Under the pieces are notes generated by a model. That model saw nothing but the letters and a program-made list of their open reading frames with translations, had not been told where the DNA came from and searched no databases. A DNA stretch of 64,000 bases, taken from the NCBI GenBank assembly GCA_021604005.1, contig BQIV01000024.1, positions 1-64,000 of the forward strand. Direction: 5' to 3'. This document shows positions 46,072-56,337 of this stretch, in pieces; positions within the stretch are counted from its first letter, which is position 1; each line of letters starts with the position of its first letter. The stretch is from Nitrospirales bacterium (GTDB lineage Bacteria > Nitrospirota > Nitrospiria > Nitrospirales > UBA8639). Both the position numbers and the translations under genes were made by a program.

Positions 46072-46581
46072 TTACAGCTCAACCTTTGTCGAGAGTCCGG
46101 ATTTGAATTCTTTGTAGATGACTAGTAATTCTCCATTTTCAATTTTGGATGGTAAAACATCCAAAGGCCGAGGTGCGGGCCCACCCAATACCTTGCCATT
46201 CATGTCATACACGCTCCCATGACATGGACATTTAAACCTTCGATCCTGAGAATCCCAATGATAGCCACACCCTAAATGCGGACAAATCGGAGAAAAGACG
46301 GTCACCGTCTGATCTGGATGTTTCAGGGCCCAAACCGCTTTGGTTTGCCGCGTTTCAAGATAGCCATCCTGTGTGGTAACGGCATAGTCAAGATCTTTAG
46401 GTTCGTTCACAGGAAGATTTTCGACTTTTTCAACTGGCATCCAAGACGCTTTCCGTCGCGTGAGAGCCGGAGAAATGACATATCCTATCAAGGGAATAGC
46501 AAGGGACAGCCCGATAAATGCAGAGGACAGCCCCGTGACCCATTTAACAAAACTCCGCCGCGTTCCGACTGGCGTAGACAT
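46072..46581 (-). CDS. Rieske iron-sulfur protein
   Basis: A 169-residue protein. One membrane anchor near the N-terminus (WVTGLSSAFIGLSLAIPLIG) is preceded by an RR-containing segment (GTRRSFVKW), fitting Tat export. The [2Fe-2S] ligands are in CPHLGCGYHW and CPCHGSVYD (Cys-x-His and Cys-x-x-His boxes, with the extra disulfide cysteines). GPAPRPLDVLP is the usual proline loop. It is the first gene of a two-gene operon with the cytochrome b-c fusion. Confidence 0.93.
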   Translation of the reverse strand: MSTPVGTRRSFVKWVTGLSSAFIGLSLAIPLIGYVISPALTRRKASWMPVEKVENLPVNEPKDLDYAVTTQDGYLETRQTKAVWALKHPDQTVTVFSPICPHLGCGYHWDSQDRRFKCPCHGSVYDMNGKVLGGPAPRPLDVLPSKIENGELLVIYKEFKSGLSTKVEL

Positions 46582-46787
46582 CGTCTTATCCTAGGGGTTG
46601 GACCCTTTGTTGGACTGTTGAGAGAAGTTCATGGATGAACGTACCAATCGACAAAATAGCCATGGAGAGTACGAACTTCCTTATAGAGAATAATCGTTTG
46701 CCTTTTCATTGTTGCACATTCGTTTCTACAACTATTCCCGCGTTGATGTGTTTCGATAACGGTCATGACCAGAGTCGGACCTTTCTC

Positions 46788-48209
46788 CTATTGAGACAGC
46801 TTATTATAGGCATTCAGCGCAGCAACCTTGTAACATTCCGCAAGTGTCGGATAATTGAAGACGCGGTCAAGAAAATAATCGAGGCCACCTCCTAAATCCA
46901 ACACCGCTTGTCCAATATGGATGAGTTCCGTCGCACCGGTGCCGATCGCATGGACTCCTAACAGTTGCCGGGTTTCTCGGTGAAAAAGCATTTTCAAAAA
47001 TCCACTGTCATCCCCGAGAATTTGCCCACGCGCAATTTCTTTATAGCGGGCCACTCCAGTTTCATACGGAATTTTCTTCTCTGTCAGTTCATGCTCATGC
47101 GCGCCAATCATAGAAATCTCGGGAATCGCATAGATACCGAACGGAAAGTGTGTATCCATGGGACCGGCATTGACTCCAAACGCATGACACGCAGCTCGTC
47201 TTCCTTGCGCAGCAGATGTGGCTGCGAGACTGGGGAATCCAATGATGTCGCCGGCGGCGAAGATATGTGGGACTTTTGTTCGAAATTTTTCGTCGACCGC
47301 GATGCGACCTCGTTCATCCGTGGTCAACCCCGCCTTTTCCAGGTTCAAGCGATCAGTTGAACCGATTCTCCCAGCAGAATACAGGACCATATCAGACACG
47401 ATTCGCTTGCCAGACTCAAGCTGAATCACGGCTTGCCTGGGAGGGCCTTCAGTAATATTTACCGTTTCTACAACTTCTCCCATCCGGAAAGTCACATCCC
47501 GGTTTCTCATTTGATGCATAAGTTCTTCGACAATTTCGTTGTCCAAAAATTCCAATAATCGTTCCCGTTTATCTACCACGGTCACGTGGATTTCGAGTGC
47601 TGCGAACATGGACGCGTACTCCATTCCGATCACGCCCGCTCCGACAACGACCAATCCTCTGGGTAGGTGCGTGAGACAGACCATTTCGTCGCTGGTAACA
47701 ATATTTTCACCATTCACAGGAACACCTGGAGGAGAAGCCGCCATGGTTCCCACGGCAATTAGGATGTTCTCAGCAGTAACGGTTTTTGTCGCGTTTTCTG
47801 AGGTAATGACGAGAGTATGAGCATCTGTGAATGAGGCTTCACCAAGAATAAGCTCAATATTATTCCTCCAGAGCTGATCTTCAACCATTTCAACTTCTCG
47901 GCTCCTGACGAGATTCACACGGGAAAACAGTTGAGCCGCTGATGGACGGTGACGATTTCGAGTTCCTGCTTGTTGCCAAAAAGGGTGGTTGGTGGCCATA
48001 AAGGATAGTACGGCCTCCCGAAAAGTTTTGCTGGGAATTGTGCCTAGCTCCACACAAACGCCTCCCGCGCATTGCCGTCGCTCAATCACTCCCGCTCGCT
48101 TCCCGAGCTTGGCGGCTTGTATGGCCGCTCGATGACCAGCAGGTCCACTCCCGATGCACAAAAGATCGAATTCAAACAGATCGCTCATTGTAATTTCGCA
48201 CGGTTGCAT
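46788..48209 (-). CDS. sthA: Soluble pyridine nucleotide transhydrogenase-like flavoprotein
   Basis: A 473-residue flavoprotein (466 if started at ATG 48188, MSDLFEFDLL). FAD site CIGSGPAGHRAAIQAAKLG, the SthA signature CVELGTIPSKTFREAV in which the second redox cysteine of lipoamide dehydrogenases is missing, the NAD site VVGAGVIGMEYASMFAALE, FAAGDIIGFPSLAATSAAQG, and a dimerisation domain ending AALNAYNKLS. It would exchange hydride between NADH and NADPH. It is on the same strand as and 200 bases upstream of the Rieske gene. Confidence 0.85.
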   Translation of the reverse strand: MQPCEITMSDLFEFDLLCIGSGPAGHRAAIQAAKLGKRAGVIERRQCAGGVCVELGTIPSKTFREAVLSFMATNHPFWQQAGTRNRHRPSAAQLFSRVNLVRSREVEMVEDQLWRNNIELILGEASFTDAHTLVITSENATKTVTAENILIAVGTMAASPPGVPVNGENIVTSDEMVCLTHLPRGLVVVGAGVIGMEYASMFAALEIHVTVVDKRERLLEFLDNEIVEELMHQMRNRDVTFRMGEVVETVNITEGPPRQAVIQLESGKRIVSDMVLYSAGRIGSTDRLNLEKAGLTTDERGRIAVDEKFRTKVPHIFAAGDIIGFPSLAATSAAQGRRAACHAFGVNAGPMDTHFPFGIYAIPEISMIGAHEHELTEKKIPYETGVARYKEIARGQILGDDSGFLKMLFHRETRQLLGVHAIGTGATELIHIGQAVLDLGGGLDYFLDRVFNYPTLAECYKVAALNAYNKLSQ

Positions 48210-48467
48210 CGCTGATGCGTATTAAAATTCCAAACAAGCTGTTTTTTTTTCATACATAAGTTTAAGGAGCATAAATCATGCCTTACCATTTCTAGGGTTG
48301 TGCCTTAGAATTGCGCGGTATACACATGGCAGTTAGGAAATCTAAAAGTAGAGTAAAATCAAAGTAATTCTTGGGTTACTCCAAGTGATCAAGAGAGGAT
48401 GAGATGCGAAAAAGACTTGACTCTGATTCTTTAAAAGGGAAGTGAGTGGGCACCGAGGCTCTTATCT

Positions 48468-48941
48468 TTAAGACGCTACCTTAATAAATTTTAAAACAAG
48501 GAATAAAATATTTTGAAGATCGTAGGGCTTAGAGAAAATGTATAGCGCTCCGGCTTTAAAGGCTTTTTCTTGAATGATGTCCGTAAGATTTCCAGAAATC
48601 ATGATTGCCGGGGGAGGATGAGGATTTTCCAGTGCAAGTTGTTCAAGAAAATCGCAACCATTCATAATTGGCATGTGACAGTCCGTAATAATAAAACTGA
48701 TCGAATTCTTCCGAATAATCTCAAGTGCTGATTTTCCATTTTCTGCCTCTAGACACCTTAGCCCTTGATGCTCAAGAGGCAAACGAAGGACTTCACGACA
48801 ATCAGGATCGTCGTCGACAATCAAGACTGCAGGCGAATAGCCCTTCTCAACCCTTTCATTTGAATACACATGAGAGGCTTGAGGCACCAAAACATTATGC
48901 GCACAATGACCTTGTAAGCCAGATGATTTATGTTTATTCAC
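48468..48941 (-). CDS. Single-domain response regulator
   Basis: A 157-residue protein if started at GTG 48941, which has GGAGGG eight bases upstream; the frame extends to 48992. A 35-residue polar leader is followed by a receiver domain: VLIVDDDPDCREVL (acidic triad), FIITDCHMPIMNG (phospho-acceptor Asp 87), AIMISGN (Ser 116) and YIFSKPYDL (Lys 138). There is no output domain. No kinase is adjacent. It ends at the C-terminus typical of CheY/Spo0F-like proteins, so it probably acts by protein contact or in a phosphorelay. Confidence 0.8.
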   Translation of the reverse strand: MNKHKSSGLQGHCAHNVLVPQASHVYSNERVEKGYSPAVLIVDDDPDCREVLRLPLEHQGLRCLEAENGKSALEIIRKNSISFIITDCHMPIMNGCDFLEQLALENPHPPPAIMISGNLTDIIQEKAFKAGALYIFSKPYDLQNILFLVLKFIKVAS

Positions 48942-48980
48942 AACCAACCCTCCAAAGTGTCCTGCAAGAGTAGAGAGGTA

Positions 48981-49136
48981 TAGCCGCTTCACATAACTTC
49001 CGCTGGTGGAAACGTTCTACCGCGCTGGGCTATAGCCGATTCACTGAACTTCCGAACCCTTGAAGGTTTTGATACCGCGTTGAAAGTCTTTAGGCATTAA
49101 CTGGACCGAATTGAGATTCGCTATACTCTAAAAATA
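48981..49136 (+). repeat. Copy of the CTATAG-ended repeat, tandem and diverged
   Basis: TATAGCCGCTTCACATAACT and TCCGCTGGTGGAAACGTTCT match the left half of the 59.8-kb element. GCTATAGCCGATTCACTGAA then starts a second partial unit, which ends GATTCGCTATA near 49131. Around it, 49137-49895 contains a doubtful 90-codon frame at 49252-49524 (charged, no ribosome site) and nothing else I can support. Confidence 0.55.
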
Positions 49137-49895
49137 ATTGTAGGCACTGAATCCTGACTACATAGGAGCAAGAGCAACTGGAATGCCAATTATAGTTGAT
49201 ACCAGCTCATTACTCTTGTTCGTAAACTAAGATATATGCACAACAAGCAAAATGACGATCGTTGACGCACTACAATACGAGCGGGAATGCACGCACACAG
49301 GTGAGCGAAAAACACCAATCCATCGTATAGATCACGATCCCTCTTTTGGAAAACTGTTACGCGGGAGAGGAAGGGAGCTTTCGCACAACATAAAAAAACA
49401 AAAATCCACCGAGATTGGTAAGGTCGAAACCAACGTTGGAAATTTTCGATTCATATATTCTTTAAATGACAAACAATTGAATGACATCAATAATTCGTGG
49501 GTACAGCAAGAAAATGCGAGATGAAACAGACTATAGATGGACGACATTTCTGCAACCCAACAAAACGGCAGGGTATGAGAATGATAAGGTAGACGGCTTA
49601 TCTAGCGGAGAACAAAATGCAACGAAAGGTTAGAACATACGAAAGGCTGAAGCCAGAACATTTCATTGAAAGATGTGGAGTGTGCAAAACCAGATCCGGA
49701 GCAATATAGGAATAGAGACTCGACACTGAACTCTTGCGCCTACTGCGCAAACACCGTTGCGGCAAATCTACATGAGAGGTTTTCGGCAGAGTTTGATTCC
49801 AATATATACACTTTTTCACTGAAGTTGCATAATCATATTCTTCACATCCACTTCCTTCTTTGAGAAATTTTTTGCTTCCAAGAAAGAGAGGAAGT

Positions 49896-51074
49896 TTACA
49901 TTATATAATCGTCTGCAGAAAAATCCAAAGACGTGAGAGCTGGGCCTTGAGAGCTTAGCAAGGCTCTTCTAATCATAGCTTCCAATTCTCGGATATTCCC
50001 TGGAAATTTATAATTTCCCAACACGGCAGTTACTGAATAATCAATATCGAGTTTTGGACGACCAATTTCTTCTCCGTAAGCGTGTATCATTTTCATGGCC
50101 AAAGGGATAATGTCCTGCCTACGCTCCCGGAGAGGCGGAATTGAAATTTGATTACTCCGAAGTAACGAAAGCAATTCAGGATGGAAGTTTTTCCCCTGGC
50201 CTGACTGACTCGGCATAATCGTACTGGCCAATACAAAACAATTAGTTATAGGAAACTGTTCCACCCCTCCCATTCGGCAGAAAGAACGGGTACTAATCGC
50301 TTCAGCCAAGCTCCTTTGAACAGGAAAAGGAAGATGTTCGACACCATCAATCAAAAGCGTTCCTTTGTCGGCATGTTCGAAACTTCCCGGCTTGGCCTGA
50401 CTGGCGCCACTAAAGGCTCCTCGTTCATAGCCAAATAAATGGGACTCCAACAGTGGCCCTCTTTGTTCATTGCAACTGACCGCTATAAAAGGAGCCATAT
50501 GTCTGGGACTGTTATAATGAAAAACACGTGACAAAAATTCTTTGCCGGTCCCCACCTCTCCTTGGAGGAATATGACAGGTGCCTCCTGGACGGCAAGAGA
50601 TTTTAGTTGCTCAATGACCTTTACCATGGATTGACTTTTAGCAATCACCTGGTCCCAGGCATATTGACGTTGCTTTTCCAAGGCGGAGTACTCAACTTGA
50701 CTTCTCAGCTCAAGAAAATTAAGCGCACGTTCCAACGCCGGTTCAACTGTTGAAAAATCAACCGATTTAATCAAAAAATCGTACGCTCCAAGACGCATAG
50801 CTGCTACAGCATCTTCGATGGTGCCATATGCGGTTAACAAGATGACTAGGGTTTTGGGAGTCACCTCTCGTAGCCGTTTTAACGTTTCCAATCCATCCAT
50901 TTCTGGCATTTTCAGATCCAGGAAAAGTAGATCAGGTATTTCAAAATCCAAAGCATTAAGAAGGGATTCCCCTGAATTAAAACTTCTCACCAAGTGTCCG
51001 TACTTGGTCAACCGGCGACTTAACGCGGAACACACACTTTGTTCATCATCAGTGACATAAATCGTTGCACGCAT
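49896..51074 (-). CDS. NtrC-like response regulator lacking a DNA-binding domain
   Basis: A 392-residue protein from ATG 51074. The receiver domain is complete (TDDEQ, LLFLDLKMP with Asp 53, LLTAYG with Thr 81, FLIKSVD with Lys 103). The sigma-54 ATPase part has Walker A GEVGTGKE (172-179), GAFSGA (219-224) in place of GAFTGA, and a degenerate Walker B TLLIDGVEHL without the usual DE pair. The arginine-rich sensor stretch (IPPLRERRQDIIPLAMKMI, FPGNIRELEAMI) is present. The protein stops soon after (SADDYIM) with no Fis-type helix-turn-helix. It may be an inactive ATPase working by phospho-dependent binding. Confidence 0.85.
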   Translation of the reverse strand: MRATIYVTDDEQSVCSALSRRLTKYGHLVRSFNSGESLLNALDFEIPDLLFLDLKMPEMDGLETLKRLREVTPKTLVILLTAYGTIEDAVAAMRLGAYDFLIKSVDFSTVEPALERALNFLELRSQVEYSALEKQRQYAWDQVIAKSQSMVKVIEQLKSLAVQEAPVIFLQGEVGTGKEFLSRVFHYNSPRHMAPFIAVSCNEQRGPLLESHLFGYERGAFSGASQAKPGSFEHADKGTLLIDGVEHLPFPVQRSLAEAISTRSFCRMGGVEQFPITNCFVLASTIMPSQSGQGKNFHPELLSLLRSNQISIPPLRERRQDIIPLAMKMIHAYGEEIGRPKLDIDYSVTAVLGNYKFPGNIRELEAMIRRALLSSQGPALTSLDFSADDYIM

Positions 51075-51294
51075 AACAATCCTTAGTGTTCGAAATGAAT
51101 AAGCAAGACCAAACTTCAATCCAGAACTTTGCGGCTCATTGCCAAAACGACATACTCCTCATGACTACGACCGACAAACTGTTATCGGTATCAGGAAACA
51201 CCGCGATGAATTTCATCGTGAGCAATTATACCGTTTTACGGTGAAATCTACCAAGGCATCGAATCGAGAAGAATGCACACAAACCCTGAATTTT

Positions 51295-51669
51295 TCAAAG
51301 GCCATCACATGTATGTAAGGAATCCCTCCGGAAGACCTCCACTCCACAACATACAGACAAAGCTGAAGGCTCTGTACTTCGACTTCGTGAATTGCAAAGT
51401 CCATACTCGAAAAACAGTCTCGACATGATAGAGATTCTGCCGTCAATAATCATGAGTACCTGCAAGGATTTTTGTTTTTCTTGCTCGCAATTCATGGTCC
51501 GCAGCATACGTAATAATTCAACCAACGTGCGATGATGCACAGCAAGTAAGTGTGAATTGGCACTCTTTTTCACACAAGACGCCATCTTCTCCATAGAAAA
51601 ACCACCGCGCGGGTCTTGTGATACGGAGGCATAACTAATGTCTGGATACATGCCAATGCGCTTCTTCAC
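51295..51669 (-). CDS. Unrecognised 124-codon frame (doubtful)
   Basis: The first two thirds look coding in composition (MEKMASCVKKSANSHLLAVH, LVELLRMLRTMNCEQEKQKS), the last third less so (VCCGVEVFRRDSLHTCDGL), which could mean a frameshift. No clear ribosome site and no family. It lies between the NtrC-like gene and the porin gene. Confidence 0.25.
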   Translation of the reverse strand: MKKRIGMYPDISYASVSQDPRGGFSMEKMASCVKKSANSHLLAVHHRTLVELLRMLRTMNCEQEKQKSLQVLMIIDGRISIMSRLFFEYGLCNSRSRSTEPSALSVCCGVEVFRRDSLHTCDGL

Positions 51670-51845
51670 TGTGAAATATCTAGTCTATCTACAAGGATGA
51701 ATGCACAGCTCATCGTCCTCCCTTCCAACCCTATGCTTAGAATTTTCAGATAGTTTACAACTGGTATTAGACTTGCTTAGGGAAACGGTCGTTGCACAGA
51801 TCACGATGAACAACAGCAAACTGAATGTCCAGGAGTAAAGAGACG

Positions 51846-53231
51846 ATGAAAAAATTTCAACGAGCGGCTTCGTCAATCCTTATTCTTATCGGAGCGTTGT
51901 CATGGACCGCGATCGCACTCGGGGCTGGGGATCATACCAAAGAATTCCCGAGTGACTTTGATCGATTGAGTTCCATCTTACAACAACCCAAATCTCTTTC
52001 TGCTGCTACCCCTGAATGGTTAGATTTGGGTATTGAACATCGTACTCGCTATGAAACGTTCGACCACAGCTTTACTCGAGGCACCGCAGGGAGCAATCAG
52101 CAGATTCACCAACGGACGAGAGTCTTGTTGGGAATTAAGGACATCTGGGACCCAATCCGATTCACACTCGAACTGGCTGATTTTCGTGCTCCTCTAGCCG
52201 ATCGAAGGCAAGATCGGTCACCAATTTTTGTCAATCACCTGGACATTTTTCAACTTCATTTTGACCTGGTGACTGATAGTTTTTTGGGAACAGGAATTTC
52301 TGGAAAACTTGAAGTCGGGCGATTGATCATGGATTTTGGGCAAGGACGCTTAGTCGCCGGGCATCGGTTCGGCAGCTTTACTCCATCATTTGATGGCGTA
52401 CAATTGACCTTTGGTGGAGATTCATCCTCCAAGTGGGGACTTCGCGCGTTTGCTACACGACCCGTTCAGCGACATTCTGTTAGCCCGGATTGGAACACCC
52501 CCAGTTCTTATTTTTCAGGTGCCGCGATTTCCAGCCGCCATGTTCCATGGGCCAATGGAGAACTGTATGTCTTTCAACTCAAGGAGGGAAATCATCTTCA
52601 AAAACGGGATCTGTCGACAGTCGGATTTCGACTTTTTTCTCTACCCATGAAAGAACACTTGGATTATGAGATAGAATCGATCTATCAAGTGGGAGAGGTC
52701 GGCCGCACTCATCACTTTGCACATCGTCATCACGGTGAGGTGGGGTACAGCTTAGGGACGGCTTGGCCTCTTCGGTTTGTATACCTGTTTGACTATTCGT
52801 CAGGGGACCCGAACCCGAGAAAAAACTTTGACTTCTTATTCGCGAAACGCCGAGCAGAATACGGACCAACCGGAATTTTGGGAGTCATCTTCCCATCGAA
52901 TATTCTTTCACCCATTGGATTTCGTGCGACCCTTCAACCAACGTCCACGATCAAGTTGATGGCATCTCATCGCACTTTCTGGCTAGCCGATGGTCGCGGC
53001 CCTTTTGTTGGCAGTGGTCTGCAGGATCCCTCTGGTCGAGCGGGCACCTTCCTGGGCAATATGTTTGACACGTCTGTGAATTGGGCTCCTCAAGCTGGCT
53101 ATTTTCGACATACCTCGTTCCAGGTGGGGTATACCCGTTTTTTCAAAGGCTCTTATTTTGATCGAGTCCCACAAAGTCCAGGTACGGCCGATGTGAATTA
53201 TGTATATACCATGGCCGTTATTACGTTCTAG
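51846..53231 (+). CDS. Alginate-export-type outer-membrane porin
   Basis: A 461-residue protein from ATG 51846 with GGAG about 13 bases upstream. A signal peptide (AASSILILIGALSWTAIALG) is followed by PEWLDLGIEHRTRYETFDHS, QIHQRTRVLLGIKDIWDPIR, LEVGRLIMDFGQGRLVAGHR and FDGVQLTF, the pattern of the Alginate_exp beta-barrel family. Later segments alternate as barrel strands and the protein ends in the aromatic motif YTMAVITF. In Nitrospirota such porins are common and probably general; export of alginate itself is not implied. Confidence 0.82.
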   Translation: MKKFQRAASSILILIGALSWTAIALGAGDHTKEFPSDFDRLSSILQQPKSLSAATPEWLDLGIEHRTRYETFDHSFTRGTAGSNQQIHQRTRVLLGIKDIWDPIRFTLELADFRAPLADRRQDRSPIFVNHLDIFQLHFDLVTDSFLGTGISGKLEVGRLIMDFGQGRLVAGHRFGSFTPSFDGVQLTFGGDSSSKWGLRAFATRPVQRHSVSPDWNTPSSYFSGAAISSRHVPWANGELYVFQLKEGNHLQKRDLSTVGFRLFSLPMKEHLDYEIESIYQVGEVGRTHHFAHRHHGEVGYSLGTAWPLRFVYLFDYSSGDPNPRKNFDFLFAKRRAEYGPTGILGVIFPSNILSPIGFRATLQPTSTIKLMASHRTFWLADGRGPFVGSGLQDPSGRAGTFLGNMFDTSVNWAPQAGYFRHTSFQVGYTRFFKGSYFDRVPQSPGTADVNYVYTMAVITF

Positions 53232-54096
53232 CTCTTTGAACCAATCATCGGTCGTATCTCAAAACCTGAGAGACTTCTCCCGCGAATTTCGAGTATCGAA
53301 TGACGAAATACGTGTCCGACGGACAAGATACGATTCACTAAGGACCAGTCAGGGAAGCAGCGCTGACTGACTTTTTCCAACCTCCCTTGAATAGTCAAGA
53401 ATTGCTGCACATGACTTACTCCTCGAGAACTGTCACAAACCTTATCGAGGCGTAATGACACTGAAAAAATACCCGTATGGGTTCTCTGTATCTATATCGA
53501 TTTGTATTCACATATTACTTTCCGGTCGTTCAATCTCTGAAGCTACAGCGTAGCTTCGCACCATACCGCAAGTGCGTCTCCGCACAGATGAAAGATTAGG
53601 CTTCTTTAAAAGTAAAAAAATGAATGCAATAAAATTTACTAAGCACATGAATTTTCAAATGAAATTGTCGCGACTCGTAAATATCCTCTCGACTGGAATC
53701 GATCTTGCTCTCTTCAACATCAGCTCAATTTAAGATCAAAAATGAACTTAAGAAATGTGGCATACATGAAAGAGGGTGAACCCAAAGAGCGCCTACAAAA
53801 TTATAGAGGTTCGCAGTTCCACAAATTCGTCGCTCAGTGGAGCCTTGCCACTCGAATTTGTCAGAGTTTTCTTCGACAGATATTTCCATTTTACTAGTAA
53901 CGGACAGAATTAAACTTTCCAACAGGGTGTAGAAATATTCGGTCTGTTCGTTTTTGTTCATCTCACCCAACGACGAATGACACTTTATTTTCAATTCAAA
54001 CTTACAAGCCTAGCCCTCAGCTCATTGAGATCTGACATAGTCTCTCCACTAACAAATGGCCCAGGGCACATATTTCTTTAGGACAAGGAGCAATTC
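53232..54096. other. About 860-base gap without a recognised gene
   Basis: A minus-strand frame of 89 codons at 53725-53994 has no family or ribosome site. AT-rich sequence precedes sbtA and should contain its promoter. No dyad of note was seen. Confidence 0.4.
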
Positions 54097-55320
54097 ATGC
54101 TTGAGGATTTTATCTACAACTTCACCCACAACTTATTTAAACCACTGTTGCTCTTTTTCTATATGGGCTTTCTCATACCTATACTTAAAGTCCCGTTTGA
54201 ATATCCACACGTCTTATATAAAAGCATATCGATTTACCTGTTGATCTCCATCGGCTGGCATGGCGGTGAAGAATTAGCCATGTTAGAGGCCGTTGACCTC
54301 CAACATGCCCTTGGATTCATGATCATCGGCTTCATCACGAACACGATCATCGGAACCATTGCTTATTTTTTCCTCCGATATATGACCAAGCTTCGGCAAA
54401 TCGATGCAGCAACCGTCGCGGGCTACTACGGTTCAGATTCGGCAGGAACCTTTGTCACCTGCGTTGGGGTGCTGGCCGCCACTAATATCGCCTTTGCAGC
54501 ATATATGCCGGTCTTGCTTGCTGTGATGGAAATCCCCGGCTGCCTTGTCGCCCTCTTCCTCGTCTCACGACTTCGGAACTCAGGTCAGATGGACGCCTAC
54601 GGCAATATGCCGGGAGAGCCAGAGTATGACCCCAGTACTCGCCCGAGCATCAATGCTCCGACCCATTCGGAACATCATATGGAAAGTCATGATGGGAAAA
54701 CCGATACCGAGACGACCGTTCCGGTTTACGCAAAATCAGTCGGTGCCGCGGCAGCATCGGACTTTCAACAGTCTCAACCTCAGAGCGTGTTCAGCAAAAA
54801 AGTCTTACACGAGGTGTTCTTCAATCCAGGATTATATTTGCTGTTCGGGGGCATTTTAATTGGATTTATCGGCCGATTGCAGGGAGTGAAAGTCACCGAG
54901 GTTGACGACAAATTTTTTGTTGTTTTATTCCACGGAGTCTTGAGTCTCTTCCTCTTGGAAATGGGAATGACGGCTTGTTCACGACTCAAAGACTTGAAAA
55001 ACGCTGGACCAGGCTTCATCGTATTTGCCCTACTACTGCCAAATGTCTTTGCAATGATCGGTATTCTTGTGACTCATGGATACAGCATGGTACTCGGAGA
55101 GTCCTTCGACGTGGGAACCTATGCGCTTTTTGCAGTGCTGTGCGGAGCGGCATCGTATATTGCCGTTCCGGCTGTTCAACGACTCGCCATTCCTGAAGCA
55201 AGCCCCACTCTGCCATTAGCCGCCTCACTCGGTCTAACATTTACCTACAACGTCACGGTCGGCATCCCGTTGTATATCATGCTGGCCACAGCAGTAATCT
55301 CAGCAATGCCGGTAAATTAA
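54097..55320 (+). CDS. sbtA: SbtA-type sodium-dependent bicarbonate transporter
   Basis: A 407-residue membrane protein; AGGAGC lies about nine bases before the ATG. Family marks are FKPLLLFFYMGFLIPILKVP, LLISIGWHGGEELA, ATVAGYYGSDSAGTFVTCVG, MPVLLAVMEIPGCLVALFL, FLLEMGMTACSRL, AVLCGAASYIAVPAVQRLAI and ASLGLTFTYNVTVGIPLYIM. Two five-helix halves are split by a polar loop (about residues 165-230), as in cyanobacterial SbtA. The family imports bicarbonate with sodium. No SbtB (PII-like) gene is adjacent. With the LCIB-type gene and SulP carrier downstream it forms an inorganic-carbon set. Confidence 0.9.
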   Translation: MLEDFIYNFTHNLFKPLLLFFYMGFLIPILKVPFEYPHVLYKSISIYLLISIGWHGGEELAMLEAVDLQHALGFMIIGFITNTIIGTIAYFFLRYMTKLRQIDAATVAGYYGSDSAGTFVTCVGVLAATNIAFAAYMPVLLAVMEIPGCLVALFLVSRLRNSGQMDAYGNMPGEPEYDPSTRPSINAPTHSEHHMESHDGKTDTETTVPVYAKSVGAAAASDFQQSQPQSVFSKKVLHEVFFNPGLYLLFGGILIGFIGRLQGVKVTEVDDKFFVVLFHGVLSLFLLEMGMTACSRLKDLKNAGPGFIVFALLLPNVFAMIGILVTHGYSMVLGESFDVGTYALFAVLCGAASYIAVPAVQRLAIPEASPTLPLAASLGLTFTYNVTVGIPLYIMLATAVISAMPVN

Positions 55321-56337
55321 GTTTGACCCATTACAGTCTAAGTGAGCGAGGAGACGAGGAATAAGGGGTCACAAACCCACAGGGAGTAACTAATATCTCG
55401 CCGAGGGATGTTAACAGTAATCCAAACATACAGAGACACGCTGATAGCAAACCTGGAAATCTGTCATTGCTTCTAGGAAAATTTGACACTCTTCTCACTC
55501 TACATCCATCTCCGAGCGACTTGACTGGGAGGAAGGATACATGATTAATGCAGGCATCTCCCTCACAATAGGTCTTCATGCACGAAATACACAACAACAT
55601 GAGTCTGACAACGGTGTTCGGCGTTGCAAAATTGAATGACTGCCCTAACTGTCTCGTAGCGAAACGAGGAAAACTGAGGGTTAAGGATTTTTTTTCGTTT
55701 TTTATGCTATGTCATACTCAACAAGCACGTTGTCCATTTAACAGCTTTCCCGCCCCTACTTAATCACTCATACGTCTTACAAGACTCCGGTACAGACTTG
55801 GAGGAAAGTCGCAGAGTATCTTGATTGATTTTAAAAATTATGGGCAACGGATAACATCTCACCTTCTTCAGCCAATAGATGACATGGTCCTTATTCACAA
55901 CAACCACTGCCTGCAGCGAATTCATGGCCTTGCGTTCGCTCACCGGTTGCCATAGAACCCTTTAGCTAAAACATTTGCCCAAACATCCCAATATTCTCTT
56001 GAAGCAGGCACGGTAAAAGTTGCTGTTCCGGCTCCAACAGAATGGGCAGACTAACCCATTCAGCCAATGTCTGGAAATTGTCTTTTCCAGGCTTGAATCT
56101 GATGACATTTCTGTCATTGTAGCCAAGCTAATTCCGCGACGATCTTTTACGTCTCAAATGATTATCTTGACGATTTTTACTATTAAAGAAGAAAAATGAG
56201 AGGAAGGATATTGCTGACCAAACGCCAGAAGGTTAGCGAGGAAAGTGGCCTATTCATACAAACACAAGGCCTGCCTATCACCACTCTTGTTTCAGCACTT
56301 GAACAGTTCAAACGACCTGAGCATGGAAGCGGGTAAA
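55321..56337. other. About 1-kb gap without a recognised gene
   Basis: Several short frames, none with a ribosome site or known motif; in particular no SbtB-like PII protein in any frame. This gap separates the convergent sbtA and LCIB-type genes, so only terminators would be expected. Confidence 0.45.

Noticed and set aside
51558-51575. Sigma-54 promoter near the NtrC-like gene (TGGCAC)
   Set aside because: The downstream half (TTGC) is missing at the required distance, so the match is likely accidental.
55578-55763. Possible SbtB (PII-like) gene beside sbtA
   Set aside because: The frame is 61 codons with none of the PII-like motifs, and no other frame in the gap fits.
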